A DNA stretch of 13,493 nt from Treponema sp. (GCA_031266695.1 JAISAK010000331.1:1-13493), one strand, 5' to 3'. Shown: positions 1-8,141, counted from the first letter of the stretch. A program made the numbers and translations. Notes: generated from the letters alone by a model not told the origin.

Positions 1-1
1 C

Positions 2-388
2 GAACTGCCCGGGGTGGATTCCCAGGTGGCGGCGGCGCTTCAGGAAAGCAATATCGACTTTATCGAAGATTTCCTTGCCCTCGGCCCCGAAGAACTTGCC
101 GCCCTAGGGAACGTAAGCCCGGCGCAGCTTGAGGAACTCCGTAAACTTATCGAAGACAATGTTGAGATTGTTGAAGAGGAAGAAGAAGGGGAAGGGGAAG
201 TTGAGGAGGAAGGCGAAGGCGCCGATACGGAAACCGGGGAGGCCGCCGAAGCCGGCCCTGAAGAAGGTGACGGCGAATCCGGGGAGGCCGAAGAGTATGA
301 ATGCCCCGAATGCGGCGCGAAGATTACGGTGGATATGACCCATTGCCCAAGCTGCGGCATAGGGCTGAGTTTTGAATATGAAGACTGA
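2..388 (+). CDS. nusA: NusA C-terminal part (transcription termination/antitermination factor), 5' truncated
   Basis: Partial gene entering from the left edge; the reading frame is open from base 2 to the TGA at 386-388. The visible 128 codons start with one helix-hairpin-helix-like acidic repeat (E-L-P-G-V-D at the very start, then a second helical stretch to about base 165), as in the C-terminal region of NusA proteins. A linker of almost only Glu, Gly and Ala follows (about 166-295). It ends with a four-cysteine ribbon: CxxC at 302-313 and CxxC at 344-355, 10 residues apart, then a short acidic tail. NusA binds RNA polymerase and nascent RNA and modulates pausing, termination and antitermination. 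Its position directly upstream of infB is the classical nusA-infB arrangement and is the main support for the name, because the S1 and KH domains lie outside the window. The zinc ribbon is not part of the E. coli type of NusA. Confidence rests on context and the acidic-repeat signature. Confidence 0.85.
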   Translation, partial: ELPGVDSQVAAALQESNIDFIEDFLALGPEELAALGNVSPAQLEELRKLIEDNVEIVEEEEEGEGEVEEEGEGADTETGEAAEAGPEEGDGESGEAEEYECPECGAKITVDMTHCPSCGIGLSFEYED

Positions 389-390
389 GG

Positions 391-405
391 CTTGCCGCAG
401 GCAAG
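391..405 (+). other. Small perfect hairpin after nusA
   Basis: CTTGCC (391-396) and GGCAAG (400-405) form a perfect 6-bp stem with a 3-nt loop, three bases after the nusA stop. No T-run follows, so it is not a standard intrinsic terminator. It could be an RNA processing or stability element, or chance. The rest of the 82-bp gap (389-470) is GC-rich with several GGCC/CCGG self-complementary words and a short T-run at 442-446. Confidence 0.35.
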
Positions 406-460
406 GGCTTAACAGGCCTCCGGGGAAACAGGCCGGACCGGTTTTTCAAATACCAGAGTA

Positions 461-465
461 AAGGA
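461..465 (+). promoter_or_regulatory. Ribosome binding site of infB
   Basis: AAGGA five bases before the ATG at 471, in an A/T-richer stretch just upstream. It supports the 471 start. Confidence 0.7.
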
Positions 466-470
466 TTAAT

Positions 471-3056
471 ATGGCTGAGGAAACAAACAACACCCAAAAA
501 CCAAAAGCTGAACTTATAAAGAAAGCGCAGAACGATCATGACAGTGCCGAGGGAAGCGGAAAAAACACGGCGGCCCCCGAACACGCCGAGCGCCGAAAGG
601 TGGTTGTCCTTAAAAAGAAACCCGTATCCGGCGCTTCGGCCCAGGGCCCTGTAAAAAAGGTTCAGCCAAAACTTGTTGTCTCTAGCCATCCCCCCGCCGC
701 GGGAGAGAAGCCCGCGGAAAACGGCGTTTCGCAGCCTGAAGCGCACAAGAAAAAAGGCGATGCCCCGGGGAAACCCCCCGGCTTTCAGCGCAGGCGCCCG
801 GAAACCCGCGAAGATCAGCAGGTGGCGTCTTTTCCGTTTACCCAGCGCCCGGCCGTGGCGGCCGGAAGGGTCGGCGGGAAACCCGTCGGAAGGCGGGACG
901 ATGCCTTCCGCGGTCCCGCGCAGGGCCCCTTTACGCCGAGGCCCGCGGGCGCCGCGGGAAGGGTCGGCGGAAGGCCCGTCCATTCCGACTCGGGAAGGTG
1001 GGGAGGCCCCCGTCCCTTCGGCCAGAACCGGCCGGGCGGACCCGGCGGCAGACCGGGCATTGGCCCTCCCCGCGCGGGGGGGCCCGCGAGAGGAGGCTTC
1101 GGCGGCGGGGCTCCGCGTCCCGGGGCGGGCAGAAGCGGGCCCGCGCCCACGGCGCCGCTGCCGGAGGGCAAGGGCGTATCGAAGCGCAGCTTTAAAGCCA
1201 AGCGGCCTATTTATAACCGCAAAGAAAAAGAGCTTGAAATGGAGGAAAAACTCCGGTCGAGCAAGAAAAAGATAACCCATACCGCAAACCCCATTCCCAG
1301 GTCTATTGAAATAATGGAAGTTATTTCCGTTTCCGAACTCGCGCGAAAGATGCACCTTAAGGCCTCAGACCTTATCCAGAAGCTTATGAGCATGGGTATG
1401 ATGGTTACCATCAACCAGCAGATAGACGCGGATACCGCCACCATATTGGCCGGCGAATTCGGCGCCGGGGTCAAGATCATAAGCCTCTACGATGAAACGG
1501 TTATTGAAACCGCTTCCGACGAAGGGGCGGAGATGCTGAAACGTCCGCCGGTGGTAACCGTTATGGGACACGTAGACCACGGCAAGACCAAGCTGCTTGA
1601 CGCTATACGCAGCGCCGACGTGGTTTCCGGGGAATTCGGCGGCATTACCCAGCATATCGGCGCCTACACGGTGGAAACCCCTCACGGGAAAATCACCTTC
1701 CTCGACACCCCCGGCCACGAAGCCTTTACCCGCATGCGCGCCCGGGGCGCCCAGGTTACCGACATTGTGGTTCTTGTCGTGGCCGCCGACGACGGCGTTA
1801 TGCCCCAGACCGTCGAAGCCATCAATCACGCAAAAGAGGCAAACGTACCTATCATCGTCGCGGTAAACAAAATCGACAAGAGCGAGGCGAATCCCGACAA
1901 GGTAAAAAGCCAGCTTTCCGATCTGGGGCTTATGCCCGAAGACTGGGGCGGACAAACCATGTTTGTAGAACTTTCGGCCCTCCGGAAAACGGGAATCGAC
2001 AAGCTTATAGAGGCTATTCTGCTTCAGGCCGAAATACTGGATCTCCGGGGAAACTACAACAGAACCGCGGAGGGGAAAATTCTCGAATCCCGCATAGACC
2101 ACGGCCGCGGTATTGTCGCGACCGTTATGGTGGAAAAGGGAACCCTTGGAATAGGCGACTCCTTTGTCGCGGGCATCTGGCCGGGCAAGGTGCGGGCCCT
2201 TTTCAACGACAAGGGCGAAAAGATCGATTCGGCCACCCCGTCGATGCCCGTCGAGGTACTCGGTTTTGAAGGCATCCCCAACGCGGGAGACCCTATCCAG
2301 GTTGTGGAGGATGAAAAGAGAGCCCGCGAATTTTCCTCAAAACGGCAGGAGCTTAAGCGTTTCGAAGATGCCAAGAACATCAAAAAGATCACCCTGGACA
2401 ACCTTCACCAGACCATCAGCGACGGCGCCATACAGGAACTTAAAGTCATTATCAAGGCCGACGTCCAGGGATCGGCGGAGGCCCTGCGTTCCAGCCTTGA
2501 AAAGCTTTCCACAAACGAAGTGCGGCTGCACGTTATCCAGGCCATACCGGGCGCCATAAACGAAGGCGACGTCGATCTCGCGATAGCGTCTAACGCAATC
2601 ATTATCGGGTTCAACGTCAGGCCGGTGCCTAAGGCAAAGATCCTCGCGGACCAGGAAAAAGTCGACATCCGCAAGTACAATGTAATTTACAAGGCCGTGG
2701 AAGAAATACAGCAGGCTATGGAAGGAATGCTCAAGCCGGACACCAAAGAAGAGGTAATCGGGTCCGTGGAGGTGCGGAATACCTTCAAGGTGCCGAAGGC
2801 GGGTACCATAGCGGGCTGCTATGTGCAGAGCGGGTTAGTCAAGCGGAGCGCAAACGTTAATCTTATCCGCGACGGAATAGTGATCCATACCGGGAAAATC
2901 GCTTCCCTCCGGCGCTTTAAGGATGACGCCAGGGAAGTCGCCGCCGGATACGAATGCGGCATCGGCCTGGAGGGTTTTGACGACATCCAGGTCGGGGATC
3001 AGGCGGAAGTATTTGAAATAGTGGAAGTCGCGCGGAAACTGACAAGCGGCGAATAG
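471..3056 (+). CDS. infB: Translation initiation factor IF-2
   Basis: GTPase that places initiator fMet-tRNA on the 30S subunit and promotes subunit joining; cytoplasmic. The protein has 861 residues. Residues 1 to about 275 are a low-complexity, basic, Gly/Pro/Arg-rich tail. An IF2-N module lies at about 278-330. The G domain has G1 G-H-V-D-H-G-K-T at 366-373, the switch threonine in G-G-I-T at 393, G3 D-T-P-G-H at 412-416, G4 N-K-I-D at 466-469 and G5 S-A-L at 502-504. Domain II starts near 544, domain III near 650 and the C-terminal fMet-tRNA-binding domain near 759. All GTPase motifs are intact, so the gene looks functional. The ATG at 471 has a good Shine-Dalgarno sequence and follows nusA by 82 bp. 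The oddity is the N-terminal tail, which contains an internal duplication (846-887 against 939-980) and very GC-rich codons. Identity is certain. Confidence 0.98.
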   Translation: MAEETNNTQKPKAELIKKAQNDHDSAEGSGKNTAAPEHAERRKVVVLKKKPVSGASAQGPVKKVQPKLVVSSHPPAAGEKPAENGVSQPEAHKKKGDAPGKPPGFQRRRPETREDQQVASFPFTQRPAVAAGRVGGKPVGRRDDAFRGPAQGPFTPRPAGAAGRVGGRPVHSDSGRWGGPRPFGQNRPGGPGGRPGIGPPRAGGPARGGFGGGAPRPGAGRSGPAPTAPLPEGKGVSKRSFKAKRPIYNRKEKELEMEEKLRSSKKKITHTANPIPRSIEIMEVISVSELARKMHLKASDLIQKLMSMGMMVTINQQIDADTATILAGEFGAGVKIISLYDETVIETASDEGAEMLKRPPVVTVMGHVDHGKTKLLDAIRSADVVSGEFGGITQHIGAYTVETPHGKITFLDTPGHEAFTRMRARGAQVTDIVVLVVAADDGVMPQTVEAINHAKEANVPIIVAVNKIDKSEANPDKVKSQLSDLGLMPEDWGGQTMFVELSALRKTGIDKLIEAILLQAEILDLRGNYNRTAEGKILESRIDHGRGIVATVMVEKGTLGIGDSFVAGIWPGKVRALFNDKGEKIDSATPSMPVEVLGFEGIPNAGDPIQVVEDEKRAREFSSKRQELKRFEDAKNIKKITLDNLHQTISDGAIQELKVIIKADVQGSAEALRSSLEKLSTNEVRLHVIQAIPGAINEGDVDLAIASNAIIIGFNVRPVPKAKILADQEKVDIRKYNVIYKAVEEIQQAMEGMLKPDTKEEVIGSVEVRNTFKVPKAGTIAGCYVQSGLVKRSANVNLIRDGIVIHTGKIASLRRFKDDAREVAAGYECGIGLEGFDDIQVGDQAEVFEIVEVARKLTSGE
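846..980 (+). repeat. Duplicated R-P-A-x-A-A-G-R-V-G-G-x-P-V module inside infB
   Basis: Fourteen codons at 846-887 (residues 126-139) recur at 939-980 (residues 157-170) with two substitutions (V to G, K to R). The offset is 93 bp, or 31 codons, so the frame is preserved. A preceding Phe-Thr is shared too. It lies within the disordered N-terminal region of IF-2 and suggests the tail grew by in-frame duplication. Confidence 0.75.
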
Positions 3057-3060
3057 CGGA

Positions 3061-3453
3061 ATGGGAGAATACCGAACCGAGCGGGTGGGGAATCTGATTC
3101 GGCAGATAATCAGCGCCCTCGTTCTTGAAGGCAGAGTTAAAGACCCGCGGGTCAATACTTTTTTATCAATCACCCGGGTACAGGTGTCCCGGGATCTTTC
3201 CTACGCGGATGTGTACGTTTCCGATATCCGCGCCGGGGCGCACCTGGGGCGAAACGTTGAGGGGCTGCAAAACGCCGCCGGTTTTATCCAGGCCAGGCTC
3301 GGAGAGGCCATGAGGATACGGAAAATTCCCCGCCTGAGGTTTCACGCCGACCCAAGCATACGGGAAGGCTTTGACATGATAAAAAAAATCGAAGATTTGA
3401 CCGCCGCCGAAAACCCGTCAACGGGCGGGGGCGCCGAAAACCCGTCAAAATGA
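3061..3453 (+). CDS. rbfA: Ribosome-binding factor A
   Basis: Small KH-like protein that binds 30S precursors and assists late 16S rRNA 5'-end maturation. The protein has 130 residues, in the normal range for the family. Family features are the opening R-T-E-R-V-G-N-L-I-R-Q-I, the middle D-P-R-V segment followed by S-I-T-R-V-Q-V-S-R-D-L-S-Y-A-D-V-Y-V, and the closing R-F-H-A-D-P-S-I-R-E-G segment. It starts 4 bp after the infB stop with only a weak Shine-Dalgarno sequence, so translation probably depends on ribosomes leaving infB. The last ~15 residues hold a short duplicated A-E-N-P-S motif not expected in RbfA, encoded by a 17-bp direct repeat. The stop codon overlaps the truB start (ATGA). 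The order infB-rbfA-truB is conserved widely in bacteria. Confidence 0.95.
   Translation: MGEYRTERVGNLIRQIISALVLEGRVKDPRVNTFLSITRVQVSRDLSYADVYVSDIRAGAHLGRNVEGLQNAAGFIQARLGEAMRIRKIPRLRFHADPSIREGFDMIKKIEDLTAAENPSTGGGAENPSK
3405..3448 (+). repeat. 17-bp direct repeat at the 3' end of rbfA
   Basis: The word CGCCGAAAACCCGTCAA occurs at 3405-3421 and again at 3432-3448, exactly, with a 27-bp (9-codon) offset. It encodes the A-E-N-P-S repeats of the RbfA tail. The second copy ends one base before the truB ATG, so the duplication also forms the sequence just upstream of truB. Confidence 0.9.
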
Positions 3454-4412
3454 AAAAGGCCGAACCGGCGGCGCCCGCGGGCTTGCTGCTTCTGAATAAA
3501 AAGCCGGGCCTTACTTCCTTCGAGGCTCTCCGTCCGGTGAAGAGGGCCCTCGGTACGGGCAAAGTGGGACATACGGGCACCCTTGACAAATTTGCCGGGG
3601 GGCTTCTCCTTGTTCTCAGCGGCCGGGCCCTCAAACTTTCCCCCTGGTTTTTCCACTGCGCCAAACAGTACGAAGGCGTCGTGAGGTTTGGGGAAGAAAC
3701 CGACACCCTTGATCCGGAGGGGAAGGTTACGGCCAAAGCCGAAGTTCCCCCGCCGGAAGCGGTAGAAAGGGCCCTGTCCCTCTTCCGGGGTGAAATTGAG
3801 CAGGCGCCGCCCGAGTATTCGGCAATACACATTGACGGAAAGCGGGCCTCGGCCCTTGCCCGCGCGGGGAAAGCGCCGGAAATGAAAAAAAGGCCCGTTT
3901 GTATTTACCGCCTGGAACTCCTTTCCTGGGAATCCCCGGACGCCCGAATCAGAGTTCATTGTTCAAGCGGAACCTATATCCGTTCGCTTGCGCGGGACAT
4001 CGCGCTTGCCGCCGGTTCCCGGGCCCACCTTGCCGCCCTGCTGCGCACCGGCGTCGCGGGTTTTAAACTCGCGGACGCGGTTCCGGCCCCGGAAGATGAG
4101 GGAACGGCGCTTTTGGAAGCCCTCAAGCCCGTAGACCGGGGTATAATTTCGCGCCTCGGACTTCCTCATTTTGATCTTGAGGAAGGAATGGTTGAAAAAA
4201 TTATCCAGGGAAAACCGCTTTCCCGGGTTCTTGGCCGGGCCTCATTGATTGACGCCGGGCAAGACCCGAAACCCGGGAAAGCGGCCGCCCTGTTTTGCGG
4301 CGATATTTTTGCCGGCATTGCGGAGGAAGAAACCGGCGGGGACGGGAAGAACGGCTGGCGCTACGGCTGTGTATACGCCTCCGCGAAGGACGGAGCCTGT
4401 GCGGGTCTTTGA
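3450..4412 (+). CDS. truB: tRNA pseudouridine-55 synthase
   Basis: Converts U55 of tRNA to pseudouridine in the T-loop; cytoplasmic. The protein has 320 residues. The N-terminal L-L-L-L-N-K-K-P-G-L-T-S motif (12-23) and the catalytic-loop motif G-H-T-G-T-L-D (40-46) are present; D46 is the expected nucleophilic aspartate. The usual D-P-L-A-T-G-L-L following it reads D-K-F-A-G-G-L-L here. A second core motif, S-G-T-Y-I-R-S-L-A-R-D-I, lies near residues 173-184. The C-terminal ~90 residues resemble a weakly conserved RNA-binding extension rather than a clear PUA domain. The ATG at 3450 overlaps the rbfA stop in an ATGA quartet with no strong Shine-Dalgarno sequence, indicating translational coupling. 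The 3' end overlaps ribF by 14 bp. Confidence 0.96.
   Translation: MKKAEPAAPAGLLLLNKKPGLTSFEALRPVKRALGTGKVGHTGTLDKFAGGLLLVLSGRALKLSPWFFHCAKQYEGVVRFGEETDTLDPEGKVTAKAEVPPPEAVERALSLFRGEIEQAPPEYSAIHIDGKRASALARAGKAPEMKKRPVCIYRLELLSWESPDARIRVHCSSGTYIRSLARDIALAAGSRAHLAALLRTGVAGFKLADAVPAPEDEGTALLEALKPVDRGIISRLGLPHFDLEEGMVEKIIQGKPLSRVLGRASLIDAGQDPKPGKAAALFCGDIFAGIAEEETGGDGKNGWRYGCVYASAKDGACAGL
4386..4390 (+). promoter_or_regulatory. Ribosome binding site that fixes the ribF start
   Basis: AAGGA lies 8 bases before the GTG at 4399. The only ATG in the frame upstream (4249) is deep inside truB. A second GTG at 4369 has no comparable purine-rich site. Confidence 0.6.
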
Positions 4413-5232
4413 CTGGGGGGATTTTATCAGCCCCGGGGCGGAGAAAGAAAGCGGGGGCCTTTCGGTCGGCATAGGGGTTTTCGACGGGGTTCACCGGGGG
4501 CACCGGGAGCTTCTGGGACGGCTTACCGGATCTTCCTCCCTGCCGACGGTGATAAGCTTTGTCCAAAACCCGAAAAAGGTGCTTAATCCGCGCTCCTACG
4601 GCGGTGACATTATGAGCCTTGGACAAAAATTACGCGCCTTTGAAACCCTGGGGATAGCGCAGGCCGTACTCATTGACTTTTCCGGAGATTTCAGTAAACT
4701 GACTGGAAGGGAGTTTATCGGGCTGTTGAAAAAAAACTGCCGGCTTGAGCGTCTTGTGCTGGGTGAAAATTTTCGCTGCGGCCACGGGCTTGATACGGGG
4801 GCCCGCGAAATAAGGGACATGACCGCGGCATGGGGCTTGAGGACGGAACTCCTTGAGCCGGTCAGGGACGGGGGGCTGCCGGTCAGCTCAAGCCGGATAC
4901 GGGAGGCCGTTTCGGGCGGAAATCTGGAAATCGCCGCCTCTCTTCTCGGCGGAAATCTGGAAATCGATCTTTCCGATATTCCGTTTTTTGACCGGAGTGA
5001 AGGGCGCCTGTACGACGCCGCGGCGGCTTTCAGGCTTGTTCCCTGTAACGGAATTTATAAAGCGCGTTTGTACGGCGCGGCCGCCGAGGCCGATATTTCC
5101 GTTATTGACGGAAAGATACTTATTCCGAAAAAAAGTCCGGCCGGAGACGGAGAAAATGATTTTAAGCCGGAAGGGTTTGAATTTTTGAAACGGCTCACAG
5201 AGTACCCAATAGGAGATAATATATGGCTTTAA
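4399..5232 (+). CDS. ribF: RibF-family FAD synthetase (FMN adenylyltransferase) with degenerate riboflavin-kinase half
   Basis: RibF normally joins an N-terminal FMN adenylyltransferase to a C-terminal riboflavin kinase, making FMN and FAD. From the GTG at 4399 the product has 277 residues, shorter than the usual ~300-310. The adenylyltransferase half is clear: F-D-G-V-H-R-G-H at 28-35 (the HxGH nucleotide-binding motif) and S-S-S-R-I-R-E at 163-169. After that it departs from the family. A G-G-N-L-E-I repeat stands at 173-178 and 184-189, and where the kinase P-T-A-N motif should follow the G-R-x-L segment the sequence reads A-A-A-A-F (207-211). Echoes of the kinase fold remain (C-N-G-I-Y-K-A-R-L, and F-E-F-L-K-R-L near the end). 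I infer it is an FAD synthetase with little or no kinase activity. It overlaps truB by 14 bp and rpsO by 10 bp. The family call is firm; loss of kinase activity is inference. Confidence 0.88.
   Translation: MRVFDWGDFISPGAEKESGGLSVGIGVFDGVHRGHRELLGRLTGSSSLPTVISFVQNPKKVLNPRSYGGDIMSLGQKLRAFETLGIAQAVLIDFSGDFSKLTGREFIGLLKKNCRLERLVLGENFRCGHGLDTGAREIRDMTAAWGLRTELLEPVRDGGLPVSSSRIREAVSGGNLEIAASLLGGNLEIDLSDIPFFDRSEGRLYDAAAAFRLVPCNGIYKARLYGAAAEADISVIDGKILIPKKSPAGDGENDFKPEGFEFLKRLTEYPIGDNIWL
4915..4966 (+). repeat. 19-bp exact direct repeat at the ribF domain junction
   Basis: GGCGGAAATCTGGAAATCG occurs at 4915-4933 and 4948-4966, offset 33 bp (11 codons). It encodes G-G-N-L-E-I twice. In-frame tandem duplication lies exactly between the adenylyltransferase half and the degenerate kinase half. 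Confidence 0.92.
5211..5215 (+). promoter_or_regulatory. Ribosome binding site of rpsO
   Basis: AGGAG with a 7-base spacer to the ATG at 5223; it lies inside the last codons of ribF. It is one of the two strongest Shine-Dalgarno sequences in the window, as expected for a highly expressed ribosomal protein gene. Confidence 0.8.
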
Positions 5233-5492
5233 ACAAAGAAGAAACAGGCTCCATTGTTACCAAATTCGGAAAAAACGAAAAAGATACGGGAGCTTCAAAT
5301 GTGCAGATAGCCCTGCTGACCGAAAGGATCAATCAGCTTACGGGGCACTGCAAGCAGTTCAAAAAGGATAAGTCCGGCCAGCGGGGCCTTTTATTCCTGG
5401 TCGGCAAGCGCAGGCGGATGTTAAAATACCTTCAGCGTACAACTTTGGAGGGATACCGGAATCTTATCAAGGAATTAGGTCTTCGAAAATAA
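5223..5492 (+). CDS. rpsO: 30S ribosomal protein S15
   Basis: Primary 16S rRNA-binding protein of the central domain of the 30S subunit. The protein has 89 residues, the standard S15 length. Matches include D-T-G near residues 21-23, V-Q-I-A-L-L-T-E-R-I (27-36), L-T-G-H (39-42), K-K-D (47-49), R-G-L-L (54-57) and K-R-R-R-M-L-K-Y-L. H42 and D49 correspond to the conserved RNA-contacting His and Asp. The usual S-R-R-G-L reads S-G-Q-R-G-L, with the serine one place early. The gene overlaps ribF by 10 bp and its TAA shares a base with the pnp ATG. The rpsO-pnp pair is very widely conserved. In E. coli rpsO is autoregulated by S15, but I cannot see a defined leader structure here. Confidence 0.98.
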   Translation: MALNKEETGSIVTKFGKNEKDTGASNVQIALLTERINQLTGHCKQFKKDKSGQRGLLFLVGKRRRMLKYLQRTTLEGYRNLIKELGLRK

Positions 5493-7660
5493 TGCTTCAA
5501 CAAGTTACATTACAAATCGCCGGCAAGGATTTAATCCTCGAAACCGGCAGGATCGCAAAGCAGGCCAACGGCGCCGTCTTCGCACGGTACGCCGGTTCGG
5601 CGGTTATCGCCACTGTTTGCTCGTCTTCGGAATCCGTGGAGGGCCTTGACTATGTGCCCCTCACGGTTGATTACAACGAAAAGTACTATGCCGCGGGGAA
5701 AATTCCCGGCGGTTTTATCAAGCGGGAAAGCAGGCCCAAGGACAAGGAAATTCTTGTGTCCCGGCTTATTGACCGGCCCATGCGCCCCCTCTTTGAAAAG
5801 AGCTTCGGCAGGGAAATACAGGTGGTTCCCACCACGGTTTCCGCGGATCAAATCAATCCGCCCGATATCCTCGCCATCATTGCTTCTTCCGCCGCTGTGC
5901 ATATCTCGGATATTCCCTTTAAGGGCCCCATCGCCGGCGTCCGGGTCTGCCAGGTTAACGGCGAACTTGTGGTCAACCCCACCTACGAACAGATTGAAAA
6001 ATCCACCCTGGAAATTGTCGTGGCCGGTACAAAAGACGGAATTACAATGGTTGAAGGGGGCGCCAAAGAGGTAAACGAAGACCTGATGATCGAGGCCCTT
6101 GAAAAAGCCCACCAGATGATCATCGCATGGTGCGGCCTCCAGGCAAAACTTCGGGAACTTTCGGGCCGGGAGAAACTTCCCCTTACCGAACCGGTTTATT
6201 CCCTTGAAAACAAGGAAGCCATCCGCGGCGCGGCCCTGCCGCTGCTTGAGGCCGCCTGCTTCCTTAAAAGCAAGGGGGAGCGCCACAACGCCATTGCCTC
6301 GGTAAAATCAGAAATCGCGGCCGGTTACGCCGCCCAGCTTGAGGATGAAAACCAGAAAAAACTTTTTAACGCCCTCTTTGAAGACCTGCAGTACGAGCTC
6401 CTCCGTTCCTCGATTCTTGACAAGGGAAAACGGGTGGACGGACGGGGAACCGAGGACATCCGGGATATTACCTGCGAGGTCGGCCTGCTTCCCCGGACCC
6501 ACGGTTCGGCCCTCTTTACCCGGGGCGAAACCCAGTCCCTGGTGGTAACCACCCTGGGAACGGTTTTTGACGAACAGATCTTCGACGACATCGAAGGGGA
6601 CAAGCGGGAAAACTTCATTCTCCACTACAACTTCCCCCCCTATTCGGTGGGCGAGGTGGGACGCATGGGCACCGGCAGAAGGGAAATCGGCCACGGCAAT
6701 CTTGCGCGGCGTTCCCTGGAAGCAATGGTTCCCTCGAAAGAGGAATTCCCCTATACGATCCGGGTGGTCTCGGAGATTATGGAATCAAACGGCTCCTCTT
6801 CTATGGCTTCGGTCTGCGGCGGAACCCTCTCCATGCTCCACGCGGGAGTACCCATGAAAAAACCCGTGGCCGGCATTGCTATGGGCCTTATCACCGAAGG
6901 TTCCGGGGGCCCCGGGGATCGTTACGCGGTACTTTCCGATATTCTCGGCGAAGAGGATCACCTGGGCGATATGGACTTTAAGGTTGCCGGAACCGAAGAA
7001 GGCATTACCGGTTTCCAGATGGACATCAAAATCGCGGGGGTAAGCCCGGAGATTATGCGAAAGGCCCTGGATCAGGCCAGGAACGGCAGGCTTCATATCC
7101 TTTCGATCATGAATAAAACCATCAGCAGGCCGACGGATCATATCAGCGAGTACGCGCCCAAGATCGAAAGCCTTAAAATAGACGTGGACAAGATCGGCGC
7201 CCTTATCGGCCCCGGCGGAAAAAACATCAAGGCCCTCTGCGAACAGTACAGTGTGCGAATCGACACGGAAAACGACGGAACCGTAACCATTTTCGGCAAA
7301 AGCTCCAAGGACGCCGAGGACGCGAAAACGGCGGTTCTGGGCATCGTGTCCGACCCGGAGCTGGGCAGGGTTTACAACGGAGTGGTCAAGCGTATTATGG
7401 ATTTCGGCGCCTTTGTGGAGATCCTTCCCGGCAAGGAAGGGCTGGTACACATCAGCAAGCTTTCGCGCCAGCGGATCGCGCAGGTTACCGACGTAATAAA
7501 AGAAGGGCAGGAGATACCCGTAAAGCTGCTTGAGGTTGACAAAATGGGCAGGCTTAACCTTTCCTACATCGACGCCATTGATCCGAACGGAGCGGAGGAA
7601 GGCGGAAATTCGGGCCGGGACAGCCGCGGCCGGGAAGATCGCCCCCGCCGCCGTTTTTAG
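5492..7660 (+). CDS. pnp: Polyribonucleotide nucleotidyltransferase (PNPase)
   Basis: Phosphate-dependent 3'-5' exoribonuclease, trimeric, involved in mRNA decay. The protein has 722 residues. The first RNase PH-like domain covers about 1-210, then a helical linker and the second, catalytic, RNase PH domain at about 310-545. The D-H-L-G-D-M-D motif at 489-495 supplies the two aspartates (D489, D495) equivalent to the known metal/catalytic pair of E. coli PNPase. The KH domain has G-P-G-G-K at 573-577. The S1 domain runs from about 622 to 692 ([21 protein letters not shown]). A basic Arg/Gly-rich tail of ~30 residues ends it. The ATG shares one base with the rpsO stop (TAATG); the nearest Shine-Dalgarno-like bases are far away, so coupling to rpsO is likely. 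All catalytic parts look intact. Confidence 0.98.
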   Translation: MLQQVTLQIAGKDLILETGRIAKQANGAVFARYAGSAVIATVCSSSESVEGLDYVPLTVDYNEKYYAAGKIPGGFIKRESRPKDKEILVSRLIDRPMRPLFEKSFGREIQVVPTTVSADQINPPDILAIIASSAAVHISDIPFKGPIAGVRVCQVNGELVVNPTYEQIEKSTLEIVVAGTKDGITMVEGGAKEVNEDLMIEALEKAHQMIIAWCGLQAKLRELSGREKLPLTEPVYSLENKEAIRGAALPLLEAACFLKSKGERHNAIASVKSEIAAGYAAQLEDENQKKLFNALFEDLQYELLRSSILDKGKRVDGRGTEDIRDITCEVGLLPRTHGSALFTRGETQSLVVTTLGTVFDEQIFDDIEGDKRENFILHYNFPPYSVGEVGRMGTGRREIGHGNLARRSLEAMVPSKEEFPYTIRVVSEIMESNGSSSMASVCGGTLSMLHAGVPMKKPVAGIAMGLITEGSGGPGDRYAVLSDILGEEDHLGDMDFKVAGTEEGITGFQMDIKIAGVSPEIMRKALDQARNGRLHILSIMNKTISRPTDHISEYAPKIESLKIDVDKIGALIGPGGKNIKALCEQYSVRIDTENDGTVTIFGKSSKDAEDAKTAVLGIVSDPELGRVYNGVVKRIMDFGAFVEILPGKEGLVHISKLSRQRIAQVTDVIKEGQEIPVKLLEVDKMGRLNLSYIDAIDPNGAEEGGNSGRDSRGREDRPRRRF

Positions 7661-7665
7661 AGGAG
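7661..7665 (+). promoter_or_regulatory. Ribosome binding site of dut
   Basis: AGGAG directly after the pnp stop, 9 bases before the ATG at 7675. It fixes the dut start. Confidence 0.8.
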
Positions 7666-7674
7666 TATAAACGG

Positions 7675-8121
7675 ATGAACGGGGAGCCTGCGTTTAAAAT
7701 ATTACGTAAGGACGCCTCCATTCCCCTTCCTCAATATGAAAGCGAAGGCGCCTCGGGCTTTGATCTGCGGGCCTTCCTTGATTCCTCCCTTGACATTCCG
7801 CCCCGGGGCCGCGTGAAGATTCCTACGGGGCTTAGAATTGAAATCCCCGCCGGATACGAGGCCCAGGTGCGCCCCCGGTCGGGGCTTGCCCTGCGTTACG
7901 GCGTAACGGTGCTGAACTCTCCCGGAACCATTGACAGCGATTACCGGGGCGAACTGGAAATAATTCTGATTAACCTTGGCTCCGAACCCTTTACGGTGCG
8001 TAACGGCGACAGGATCGCCCAACTGGTGGCCGTGCCCGTCTGCAGGGCGGAACTTGTCGATGCCGCGTCCCTCACGGAAACGAAAAGAGGGGAGGGTGGT
8101 TTCGGATCGACGGGCGTCTAG
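7675..8121 (+). CDS. dut: dUTP diphosphatase (dUTPase)
   Basis: Hydrolyses dUTP to dUMP and pyrophosphate, keeping uracil out of DNA and feeding dTMP synthesis; a homotrimer in this family. The protein has 148 residues, typical length. All five trimeric dUTPase motifs are visible: I A-S-G-F-D-L-R-A (26-33), II R-P-R-S-G-L-A (67-73), [16 protein letters not shown] (81-93, catalytic D87), IV G-D-R-I-A-Q-L (111-117), [11 protein letters not shown] (138-147). Motif V, the mobile C-terminal lid, is complete. It starts 14 bp after pnp with a strong ribosome binding site, and is followed 20 bp later by the permease gene. No functional link to its neighbours is obvious beyond shared nucleic-acid housekeeping. 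Confidence 0.97.
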   Translation: MNGEPAFKILRKDASIPLPQYESEGASGFDLRAFLDSSLDIPPRGRVKIPTGLRIEIPAGYEAQVRPRSGLALRYGVTVLNSPGTIDSDYRGELEIILINLGSEPFTVRNGDRIAQLVAVPVCRAELVDAASLTETKRGEGGFGSTGV

Positions 8122-8141
8122 GGGCCTGTTGCGGGGGTGCC

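Noticed and set aside
389..470. Intrinsic terminator between nusA and infB
   Set aside because: The 391-405 hairpin lacks a following T-run, and the T-run at 442-446 is not directly preceded by a stable stem with a workable loop.
673..1275. 200-codon + strand frame inside infB, very rich in Arg/Pro/Ala
   Set aside because: Frame-shifted reading of the low-complexity IF-2 N-terminus; no ribosome binding site or recognisable domain.
324..1355. 343-codon open frame on the - strand opposite nusA/infB, and other long - strand frames at 1365-2102, 5531-6286 and 10726-11586
   Set aside because: They mirror well-supported + strand genes; the GC-rich codon pattern keeps the opposite frame open. Their translations show no family features.
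4249..4398. Upstream extension of ribF to an ATG at 4249
   Set aside because: Would overlap truB by 164 bp and add a basic, Pro-rich stretch foreign to RibF; the GTG at 4399 has a good AAGGA site and fits the family start.
5185..5220. Promoter for rpsO (TTGAAA at 5185-5190)
   Set aside because: At 17-bp spacing the -10 position reads poorly; GATAAT is 24 bp away, too far for a standard promoter, and overlaps the ribosome binding site.
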